A DNA stretch of 19,003 nucleotides from an uncultured Bacilli bacterium (GTDB taxonomy: Bacteria > Bacillota_I > Bacilli_A > RF39 > UBA660), in the NCBI GenBank assembly GCA_947623645.1, contig CANQHK010000010.1:1-19003 (forward strand). The letters run 5' to 3'. Shown in pieces: positions 7,205-13,164 of the stretch (its first letter is position 1; each line of letters begins with the position of its first letter). The notes under the pieces are model-generated. The model ran no database searches and was not told the DNA's origin. It was given only the letters and a program-made list of their open reading frames with translations. The position numbers were made by a program, and so were the translations under genes.

Positions 7205-8782
7205 ATGAGTAAAAAAGAAAACAGAAAACAGGTGATAAAAATTAGTGTATTCATCACCAGTATTTTTGTCTTCTTCATGAGCATCACTTATGCCTTTATC
7301 AATTTAACGTTAACAGGAACCAAAAAACAAATTATTCGAGCAGGGGAGTTATCTTTGGAATTAAAAGAACAAAATGCAATTACGATAACAGATGCTCTTC
7401 CCATGTATGATGAAGTAGGGCTTCTTCAACCTTCCTTTAACTTTCAATTAGTGAATAATGGAAAAAACAAAGTAGATTATGCTATTAAATTAATTGATAT
7501 AACAGAAGGAGAGAGATTATCTCCAAACATTATAAGATATGGTTTAACGAAGAACAGTATAACGAGAAAAAAATATTTAAAGGACATTCAAGAAAGAGTA
7601 ATCGATAGTGGAACAATAGAAGGACAAAAAACAAACGAATATGAATTGAGACTTTGGATTGACAGTGAAGTAACAAAGAATGAGCAAATAAGCGGAAAAA
7701 GTTTAAAATTTCGAATTGATGTAGAAGCAGGTCAATTAAACGAAGCAAAAGAAGTTGGTATGATAAAAAAAGCATCTCATATTTATGATACAACTGGTGG
7801 AGAAACAGAATTTTGGCAAGATGACTATCGAAATAAAATAGAAACAATTGTTTTAGAAAAGGAAATTTCGATTCCAGAAGAAACAGCTATCGAAAGTTGG
7901 GATGTAAGTCAAAAACAAGATAAAAGTGTTATGGCTTATATTGAGAACAGTGGAGAAGACAAATATAAATTACATATCCAAGTACAAGGTAAAATAAAAG
8001 CCAATCCAGATAGTAGCCATCTCTTTTATGATTTTTCCAATTTAACGAGTATCGAAGGATTAGAAAATTTAGATACTTCAGCAGTTAAAAATATGGATCT
8101 TATGTTTTATAATAGTGTAAAGTTAACAGAAATTGATCTAAGTACTTTTGATACTTCACAAGTTACAACCATGCGCTATGCCTTTGCAGGAGATGGTAAA
8201 ACTGCTAGTAAAATGCTTCTTTCAAATATTATTGGGATTGAAAATTTAGACGTTTCTCGCGTAGAAAATATGCATTCTTTATTTCAATTAGGAAGTTATG
8301 AAACATTAAATTTAAATCAGTGGAACACAGAAAATGTTACAGATATGGGATATTTATTTGCTGGATGCAGTAATTTAAAAACTTTAGAAATAAGCAATTG
8401 GGATACTTCAAAAGTAACAACGATGATAGGTTTAATTCATGAATGTAAAGGGTTGACATCTCTGGATATAAAAAATTGGAATCTTTCTCAAACTTTAGAT
8501 ATATCTGGAATGTTTGCTAATTGTAGCGGTTTAAGCGATTTAGATTTAAGTAATTGGAATATCTCTAATGATATAAATATGGATAATATTTTTCATGGTT
8601 GTACTGTTTTGAGTAGACTAGATCTTTCCAATATGACATTTGATGGAATTACCAAATACAATGGAATGTTCACTTCTGTTCCAAGCTCTTGCACAATTAT
8701 TGTAAAAGATGATAAAGCAAAAACTTGGTTAGAAACAAATCCAAAACCTAGTGCAAAAATAGAGATAAAACAAATTTCATAA
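7205..8782 (+). CDS. Membrane-anchored BspA-like (DUF285) leucine-rich-repeat surface protein
   Basis: A 525-residue protein. A basic N-terminal tail (residues 1-12) is followed by one hydrophobic segment (about 13-32) ending in TYAFINLTLTG. The layout through to RAGELSLEL resembles TasA/camelysin-type exported proteins. Residues about 33-185 form a beta-rich region with ALPMYDEVG and LRLWID. From about 190 the BspA-like part begins (GETEFWQDDYR, ESWDVSQ, MAYIENSG). It is followed by roughly eight degenerate repeats of about 24 residues of the type LDLSNWNTSNVTDM-x-x-M-F-x-x-C, the DUF285 pattern. DUF285 proteins are surface adhesins or scaffolds in gut and oral bacteria. No LPxTG motif is seen, so the helix may be the anchor. 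The N-terminal 190 residues are paralogous to the gene at 13165-15183. Confidence 0.8.
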   Translation: MSKKENRKQVIKISVFITSIFVFFMSITYAFINLTLTGTKKQIIRAGELSLELKEQNAITITDALPMYDEVGLLQPSFNFQLVNNGKNKVDYAIKLIDITEGERLSPNIIRYGLTKNSITRKKYLKDIQERVIDSGTIEGQKTNEYELRLWIDSEVTKNEQISGKSLKFRIDVEAGQLNEAKEVGMIKKASHIYDTTGGETEFWQDDYRNKIETIVLEKEISIPEETAIESWDVSQKQDKSVMAYIENSGEDKYKLHIQVQGKIKANPDSSHLFYDFSNLTSIEGLENLDTSAVKNMDLMFYNSVKLTEIDLSTFDTSQVTTMRYAFAGDGKTASKMLLSNIIGIENLDVSRVENMHSLFQLGSYETLNLNQWNTENVTDMGYLFAGCSNLKTLEISNWDTSKVTTMIGLIHECKGLTSLDIKNWNLSQTLDISGMFANCSGLSDLDLSNWNISNDINMDNIFHGCTVLSRLDLSNMTFDGITKYNGMFTSVPSSCTIIVKDDKAKTWLETNPKPSAKIEIKQIS

Positions 8783-8816
8783 AAGAGTTCGTAACTTAGA
8801 AAGATGATACATCAAT

Positions 8817-8848
8817 AAGCAGAAATTTTTTCTGCTTTTTTCTTTTTT
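8817..8848 (+). terminator. Terminator of the LRR surface protein gene
   Basis: AAGCAGAAA (8817-8825) pairs perfectly with TTTCTGCTT (8829-8837) around TTT, then a T-rich run. The arm resembles those at 956 and 1167. Confidence 0.8.
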
Positions 8849-8851
8849 CCG

Positions 8852-8881
8852 ACATATTTAATGATTCTATAAAGATATACT
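8852..8881 (+). promoter_or_regulatory. Possible sigma-E-like promoter of spoIIP
   Basis: ACATATT (8852-8858) fits the sigma-E -35 (KMATATT). GATATACT (8874-8881), 15 bases later, fits CATACAHT at six of eight positions. spoIIP is sigma-E controlled in B. subtilis. An alternative sigma-A -10 is TATAAA at 8868-8873, but its -35 is poor. The inferred start point would fall close to the SD, which is a weakness. Confidence 0.35.
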
Positions 8882-8899
8882 TTTACTAAGGTGAAGAAT

Positions 8900-9877
8900 A
8901 TGAAGAAAAAAAGAAAGAAAATATCCAAAGTCAAACTTACTTTTTATCTCTTATTATTTGTAGGAACGTTTATCGGTTCAATTAAATTATTCAATCATTT
9001 GAATTTCCAAATTTCCAATGAAGACTTTTTAAAATTAATCTTAGAAAATTCGAATCCATATATGGAAAAAAGCAATAAAAAAAATCTTTCTTATTATTTA
9101 GTGAAATATGTTTTAAATATTGATTTTGAAAATCCTGCTACGATTTTTCAAACAACTTACAAAGGTTCCATTGCAACTTCTTCCGATGAAATTGAACCTG
9201 TTACGAATCATAGTACGTATGTAGAAGATCCATATCCAGAAAGAGGTCTAGAAAAAGAACCACTTGTATATATTTATAATACCCATCAATTGGAAAGTTA
9301 CTCAACAGAAAATATTGAAGAATATGACGTTACGCCCAATGTTATGATGGCAAGCTACATTTTAAGAGAAAGATTAAATGATGCAGGAATTTCTTCGATT
9401 GTTGAAAATGCCAATGTCAGTGAATTTTTAAATACGAACAATTGGAACTATGCTTCTAGTTATAAAGTGACAAAACTTTTAATGCAAGATGCAAAAGAGA
9501 AAAATCCTTCGCTGAAATACTTTATTGATCTTCATCGAGATTCCGTAAATAAAAAGATTTCTACAACAACGATCGGCGATAAAAGTTATGCTAAAATTTT
9601 ATTTATTATCGGTTTAGAAAATGAAAAGTACCAAGAAAATTTGGCAGTAACGGAGAAGTTTTCCCGTCTTTTAGAAGAAAAATATCCAGGAATTACAAGA
9701 GGGATTTATAAAAAACAAGGACCTGGAGTAAATGGAGTATACAATCAAGATTTTGATAAAAATACAATTTTAATCGAGTTAGGAGGAGAGGAAAATACGA
9801 TTGATGAGGTTTTAAATTCAACTCTTGCTGTGAGTGATGTGTTAATTCAAATGATGAAGGAGGATGGTGTTTTTTGA
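8900..9877 (+). CDS. spoIIP: Stage II sporulation protein P (SpoIIP)-type peptidoglycan hydrolase
   Basis: A 325-residue protein with a basic N terminus, one membrane helix (about 12-32) and a C-terminal SpoIIP domain. Conserved blocks are YNTHQLESY (His129, Glu132), DLHRDS (His212) and NQDFDKNTILIELGG (Glu293), the usual positions of the metal-binding and catalytic residues. SpoIIP is an amidase/endopeptidase that, with SpoIID and SpoIIM, thins septal peptidoglycan to allow engulfment of the forespore. ATG 8900 was chosen because AAGGTGA (8888-8894) is its SD; a GTG at 8891 lies inside that SD. Its stop overlaps the start of the next gene by four bases. The other engulfment genes are not in the window, so sporulation itself cannot be claimed from this stretch. 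Confidence 0.9.
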   Translation: MKKKRKKISKVKLTFYLLLFVGTFIGSIKLFNHLNFQISNEDFLKLILENSNPYMEKSNKKNLSYYLVKYVLNIDFENPATIFQTTYKGSIATSSDEIEPVTNHSTYVEDPYPERGLEKEPLVYIYNTHQLESYSTENIEEYDVTPNVMMASYILRERLNDAGISSIVENANVSEFLNTNNWNYASSYKVTKLLMQDAKEKNPSLKYFIDLHRDSVNKKISTTTIGDKSYAKILFIIGLENEKYQENLAVTEKFSRLLEEKYPGITRGIYKKQGPGVNGVYNQDFDKNTILIELGGEENTIDEVLNSTLAVSDVLIQMMKEDGVF

Positions 9878-10200
9878 AAGGAGAAAACCTTATAAGAATT
9901 CTTTTCTTGACATTATTTATCTTATTTATTGGACTTTATTTAGTAGGAAATTCGAATTATTATGATTACGAAGCAGCAAATAAAACAAAACTTACCAAAG
10001 AACAAATTGAATTATTTGAACAAGACCTTGAAGAAGGAAAAGCAATCGATACCTTAGATTATTTAAAATTAAATGAAAAAAATTATGGAAATCCCATTTC
10101 CGATGCAACTCTTACAATTTCCAAAACAATTTCCAAATCTTTTGATAAAGCTTTAAATTATATTTTCAAAAAAATTAATGCTGTTATGGAAGAAGAGTAG
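9874..10200 (+). CDS. Small single-helix membrane protein coupled to spoIIP
   Basis: A 108-residue protein starting at TTG 9874, overlapping the spoIIP stop (TTGA), with AAGGAGG at 9857-9863 as SD. One N-terminal membrane helix (about residues 8-25) is followed by a hydrophilic part (LTKEQIELFEQDLEEGKAID) and an amphipathic C-terminal helix (ISKSFDKALNYIFKKI). I do not recognise a named family with certainty. In B. subtilis the gene after spoIIP is yqxA (DUF3679), which is also a small protein with an N-terminal helix, so size, layout and position agree; sequence similarity is not clear by eye. The tight overlap suggests a role together with SpoIIP, such as localisation or complex assembly (inference). 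Confidence 0.75.
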   Translation: MKGENLIRILFLTLFILFIGLYLVGNSNYYDYEAANKTKLTKEQIELFEQDLEEGKAIDTLDYLKLNEKNYGNPISDATLTISKTISKSFDKALNYIFKKINAVMEEE

Positions 10201-10212
10201 AGTTTTATAATC

Positions 10213-10241
10213 TTTACTTCGTATCTTATTCATGGTATAAT
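10213..10241 (+). promoter_or_regulatory. Promoter of the small lipoprotein gene
   Basis: Extended -10 TGGTATAAT (10233-10241) with -35 TTTACT (10213-10218), 17-base spacer. The surrounding ATGGTATAATCAAA is identical in core to the promoter of the LRR surface protein gene. Confidence 0.6.
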
Positions 10242-10263
10242 CAAATAAATGAAGGAGGATACG

Positions 10264-10725
10264 ATGAAAAACAATAGAAAAAAAATAATTCTTTTGATTT
10301 GCCTTCTTTTTACAGCAGGTTGTGAAAGTAAATCTTCTTCGAAAACACTTACTTGTACTTCTCATGCAACAGTAGCAGAAGGGGTAGATGTTGAGGTAAA
10401 GTATCAAGTAAAATATCACGATTTATATGTTTCAGAAGTACAAACAGAAGAAAAAATAAAAGCTAGTCAAGAATATTTGGAAGCTTATCAAAAATCGATG
10501 CAAGAATCTTATGATCCTTACCAAAAACTTTCTTATTATGATTATGATAGTAAAATAAAGAATGGTACTTTAATTAGTACGATCAAAATTAATTATGAAA
10601 AGATTGATGTAGATAAGCTTATAGAAATTGATTCATCAAATGCTGATTTATTTCAAGATGGGAAAGTCTATTTAAAAACAATACGAGATATTTATGAAGG
10701 ATTAGGTGCAACCTGTAGGGAGTAA
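10264..10725 (+). CDS. Small lipoprotein, DUF1307/YehR-like
   Basis: A 153-residue protein with a lipoprotein signal: basic start, hydrophobic stretch and a lipobox-like LFTAGC with Cys20 as the acylated residue. The mature part has two further Cys (TLTCTSH near the start, ATCRE at the end), which could form a disulfide. A beta-rich segment is followed by TIKINYEKIDVDKLIEID, like the C-terminal strand/helix pattern of DUF1307 (YehR) lipoproteins. The function of that family is unknown. ATG 10264 follows a perfect AAGGAGG (10252-10258); the ATG at 10249 lies before the SD. It has its own promoter, so it is separate from the spoIIP operon. Confidence 0.72.
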   Translation: MKNNRKKIILLICLLFTAGCESKSSSKTLTCTSHATVAEGVDVEVKYQVKYHDLYVSEVQTEEKIKASQEYLEAYQKSMQESYDPYQKLSYYDYDSKIKNGTLISTIKINYEKIDVDKLIEIDSSNADLFQDGKVYLKTIRDIYEGLGATCRE

Positions 10726-10726
10726 G

Positions 10727-10751
10727 AGAGAAAAGAGATTTCTCTTTTTTG
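10727..10751 (+). terminator. Terminator of the lipoprotein gene
   Basis: AGAGAAA (10727-10733) pairs with TTTCTCT (10739-10745), then T run. It faces the minus-strand terminator just downstream. Confidence 0.7.
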
Positions 10752-10760
10752 TTTTAAGAA

Positions 10761-10785
10761 AAATAAAAAGAGGTCTTAAACCTCT
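10761..10785 (-). terminator. Terminator of the MBL-fold hydrolase gene
   Basis: Read on the minus strand, AGAGGT and ACCTCT (10785-10780 / 10774-10769) form a stem, followed by TTTTATTT. Together with the plus-strand hairpin at 10727 it separates two convergent genes. Confidence 0.75.
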
Positions 10786-10820
10786 AAAGAAGAAAACTTA
10801 GTTTTTCATTGAAAATACTT

Positions 10821-11711
10821 TTAATCTTTCTTATTGATTTCTATTTTTTTCCAATACATTTTATTATTTTCAAAAGTAAAAGTAATTTTATTTTCTTCAT
10901 ATAGATAAGAAAGATAAGATTTGATCGTACTTCCAATTAAAAAGTATTGATTTAAATTCATTTGTAAATGGTATTTTTCGAAGATGTACTGGAAGATTTC
11001 TTCTTGCGTTTTTTCTGTTTTACAAAAATTTGTAATACAATCTGCAATTTCTTCTATTTTTTTCCGATTAAGTTCAATTAAAGGAGTAATATCATTCGTT
11101 ATTTCAGAGTGAGAAGGAATATAAAAGTCTCCCTCTAAAGTTTTTAAAAAGTCTAAAGTATTTAGATATTCTCGAACATTATAAAGGAAGAATACAGAAT
11201 ATTTTTGAATGGTTTCTTGACTAAAAAGAGAATCTGATAGAAAGTAAACATTATCTTTTGTTTTGATTCCAATCATATCGAAGAAATGCCCCTTTAAAGG
11301 AAAATGCTCAAGTCCTTCTACATTCATCTCCTCAATTTCTGTTACCTTTGATTCCTTTGCCATCAAAAATTTATTTTGTAAATCTTTAAAAGGATATCCT
11401 CCATATAAAAAAGAAGGTTCAAGAATTGGATTTTCTGTTATACTTTTTTCTATTCCATGAGCATAGATTGGACAAGAAGTTCGATTTTGAATAATTTTAT
11501 TTCCACCAATATGATCCGCATTCGAGTGCGTAGTTATAATTCCTTTTACATTCCATTTTTTTTCTTCTAGGATTTTTAAAATTTTTTTCCCAGCATCTTG
11601 ATCATTTCCTGTATCAATTAAATAAACAGAATCTTCATCTACTTTATAAACTCCTATATTGGTTGGATTTTTTATATAATACGTATTTCCTTTGACATGT
11701 ACAAGTTCCAT
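10821..11711 (-). CDS. Metallo-beta-lactamase-fold hydrolase with HxNxDH motif
   Basis: A 296-residue cytoplasmic protein. The MBL fold is shown by LIDTG (31-35), the metal motif THSNADHIGG (61-70), the Asp of SDSLFS and PSHSEI further on. The usual HxHxDH is HxNxDH here (His62, Asn64, Asp66, His67), so one zinc ligand is replaced. The C-terminal third (from about 205) is a helical region rather than a glyoxalase II substrate domain. The substrate is unknown; thioester, phosphodiester and lactone hydrolysis are all within the superfamily. The start is supported by GGAGG on the minus strand. It lies downstream of the tRNA-Met on the same strand. No clear promoter was seen in the 40 bases between the tRNA terminator and the start. 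Confidence 0.8.
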   Translation of the reverse strand: MELVHVKGNTYYIKNPTNIGVYKVDEDSVYLIDTGNDQDAGKKILKILEEKKWNVKGIITTHSNADHIGGNKIIQNRTSCPIYAHGIEKSITENPILEPSFLYGGYPFKDLQNKFLMAKESKVTEIEEMNVEGLEHFPLKGHFFDMIGIKTKDNVYFLSDSLFSQETIQKYSVFFLYNVREYLNTLDFLKTLEGDFYIPSHSEITNDITPLIELNRKKIEEIADCITNFCKTEKTQEEIFQYIFEKYHLQMNLNQYFLIGSTIKSYLSYLYEENKITFTFENNKMYWKKIEINKKD

Positions 11712-11751
11712 ATTTTTCCTCCATTATTTTAATTTTCCTTCATGCTTTTAT

Positions 11752-11782
11752 AAAAAAACTCGAACTTTTAATTTGTTCGAGT
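11752..11782 (-). terminator. Terminator of tRNA-Met
   Basis: On the minus strand ACTCGAAC (11782-11775) and GTTCGAGT (11765-11758) form an 8-bp stem, followed by a run of T. Confidence 0.8.
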
Positions 11783-11793
11783 TTGATGTCTTT

Positions 11794-11870
11794 TGGTAGC
11801 GAGAGAGGGGGTCGAACCCACGACCTTTCGGGTATGAACCGAATGCTCTAGCCAACTGAGCTATCTCGCC
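11794..11870 (-). tRNA. tRNA-Met (anticodon CAU), elongator type
   Basis: On the minus strand a 77-base cloverleaf runs from GGCGAGA to TCTCGCT-A-CCA. The D arm is GCTC...GAGC, the anticodon arm is TTCGG-TTCATAC-CCGAA with CAT as anticodon, and the T arm is GTGGG-TTCGACC-CCCTC. CCA is encoded. The first acceptor pair is G-T, as in elongator tRNA-Met of B. subtilis; initiator tRNA would show C1-A72 and a GGG/CCC anticodon stem, which are absent. A CAU-bearing tRNA-Ile2 cannot be fully excluded by eye, but the acceptor and anticodon arms favour Met. Confidence 0.9.
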
Positions 11871-11889
11871 ATTTCCTGAACGCATATTC

Positions 11890-11918
11890 ATTATAACAAA
11901 TTTATTTTGGTTTGGCAA
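11890..11918 (-). promoter_or_regulatory. Promoter of tRNA-Met
   Basis: On the minus strand TTGCCA (11918-11913), a 17-base spacer and TATAAT (11895-11890) form a near-consensus sigma-A promoter. It ends about 20 bases before the tRNA 5' end. Confidence 0.8.
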
Positions 11919-12000
11919 CACTTTTTTTAAAAAATTAAAAAAGTAGTAAGGTTTATAAGAAAGATCTTTTATAGTATTTCTATATATTTTTTAAATATAC

Positions 12001-12021
12001 AAAAAAAGCAAAATTATTGCT
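12001..12021 (-). terminator. Weak terminator after the ZnuA-like gene
   Basis: On the minus strand AGCAA (12021-12017) pairs with TTGCT (12011-12007), followed by seven T. The stem is only 5 bp and contains the stop codon of the gene in its loop. Confidence 0.45.
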
Positions 12022-12883
12022 CGTATAATTCTGCTCTTAATAATTCAATATTATCACCCATTAGAGTTAAATAATTTTCATAGTTTCCTCTTTCCTCATC
12101 TGTTATGGTGTCCAATCTTTTAAATGTTGAAGTAGGAATACTCGTTGCTTCTAGAATTTGTTCTAGCGCTGCACTATTTTTTTCATGCTCTAACAAAAAG
12201 ATGTGTCCCACTTTTTTAGAAGAAATTAAATCATTTACTTGGACAATGGTTTTTTCTTGAATCGCAACTTCTTGATCATCTAAAGAAATAACATCAAAGC
12301 CATACTTTTCTAAAAACAAAAGGGCATCGCTGTTTACGACAATCGTTTTTCTACTAGCATTACTTGCCGTTAATCGAAGTTCTGCATCCAATTCTGAAAG
12401 ATCAACTTTTAAGGTTTCATAATTTTTTTCAATTTCTTTTTGGAGATAACTATTGGTTATATATTCTTCTAAACCATCTCGAATATTTTGACTCAACATC
12501 AATAAGTTCGATGGATTTAACCAAAGTTCTGCTTCTTGATAATTGGCATTCATTCCATAAGTTGCATCAATAATTAATAAATTTTTATTTTTCTCTAAAA
12601 ATTCAAAAGCCAATTCTTTATCATCAGTAATTCCATTATAAATAAATAAATTTTTACTACTATAATCCTGAATTTGTTTATTGGTTAATTCATATTGAAA
12701 AGAATCCGTTTCATTGGGATAAATAGAAGTTGCTAGAGAATGTTCTCCATAAAGTCTTTCTGTTACATATTCAATGGGGTATACCGTTGTTGCAATTTGA
12801 ATGTTTTCTAAAGAATCTCTTTTAAAACATCCTGTTGTAAGAATCAACAAACACCCCAAAATAAACCATAATTTCTTTTTCAT
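12014..12883 (-). CDS. ZnuA/TroA-like lipoprotein lacking canonical metal-binding His
   Basis: A 289-residue lipoprotein: signal with LTTGC, acylated Cys19, then the start IQIATTVYPIEYVTERLYG typical of cluster A-I metal-binding proteins. Matching landmarks are FIYNG, LLIIDAT, AELWLNPSN (usual DPHxWLDP), VNSDALLFLEKYG (usual T-x-H-x-A-F-x-Y-x-x-x-Y-G) and KVGHIFLLEHE. The three histidines that normally bind Zn or Mn are absent at all three places (the region NETDSFQYEL, Glu in AELW, Asp in NSDA), and the mature chain has only two His, both elsewhere. It may bind another ligand or have lost transport function. No ABC permease or ATPase is nearby. It begins 12 bases after yidD with AAGGAG as SD, so the two are likely co-transcribed. 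Confidence 0.82.
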   Translation of the reverse strand: MKKKLWFILGCLLILTTGCFKRDSLENIQIATTVYPIEYVTERLYGEHSLATSIYPNETDSFQYELTNKQIQDYSSKNLFIYNGITDDKELAFEFLEKNKNLLIIDATYGMNANYQEAELWLNPSNLLMLSQNIRDGLEEYITNSYLQKEIEKNYETLKVDLSELDAELRLTASNASRKTIVVNSDALLFLEKYGFDVISLDDQEVAIQEKTIVQVNDLISSKKVGHIFLLEHEKNSAALEQILEATSIPTSTFKRLDTITDEERGNYENYLTLMGDNIELLRAELYEQ

Positions 12884-12895
12884 ATTGTCTCCTTT

Positions 12896-13102
12896 TTATT
12901 GAACAGGGTCATAACCAAACCCACCTTTTCTTCTACATCGTCCGATTCTTTTAATAGCTAGAAAAGAACCCTTCATGCATCCATATTTTTGAATCGCATC
13001 GATGGCATACTGAGAACAGGAGGGAGTATATCGACAAAATCGATGCATTTCCAAGGGAATCATTTGATAAATTTTCAAGATACCAACAAGAAAGTATTTC
13101 AA
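12896..13102 (-). CDS. yidD: Membrane protein insertion efficiency factor YidD
   Basis: A 68-residue protein of normal YidD length. The family core is clear: CRYTPSCSQYAIDAIQKYG with its cysteines, then GSFLAIKRIGRC and GGFGYDPV at the end. YidD is a small membrane-associated protein that helps the YidC insertase. I place the start at TTG 13102 (MKYFLVGILKIYQ), after GGGTGA. The longer reading from ATG 13126 is unlikely because that ATG overlaps the -10 box of a strong promoter and would lie upstream of the transcript. yidD usually sits near rnpA-yidC; here it is separate and paired with a ZnuA-like lipoprotein gene. Confidence 0.9.
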   Translation of the reverse strand: MKYFLVGILKIYQMIPLEMHRFCRYTPSCSQYAIDAIQKYGCMKGSFLAIKRIGRCRRKGGFGYDPVQ

Positions 13103-13124
13103 ATTAATCACCCATCCTATTAAC

Positions 13125-13153
13125 ATTATAGTCTATTTTTTTTCTCTTGACAA
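13125..13153 (-). promoter_or_regulatory. Promoter of yidD and the ZnuA-like gene
   Basis: On the minus strand TTGTCA (13153-13148), 17 bases, TATAAT (13130-13125): one mismatch to consensus in twelve positions. The expected start point near 13118 decides the yidD start in favour of TTG 13102. Confidence 0.75.
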
Positions 13154-13164
13154 GTTCTTCTTTT

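Noticed and set aside
7530..7847. Minus-strand 105-codon ORF within the LRR gene
   Set aside because: It lies wholly inside a well-supported gene, has low-complexity Leu/Phe-rich composition and no family features; the same holds for the other antisense ORFs in this window.
13103..13126. YidD starting at ATG 13126
   Set aside because: The ATG overlaps the TATAAT of a near-consensus promoter, so it would precede the transcript; TTG 13102 matches the usual YidD N-terminus.
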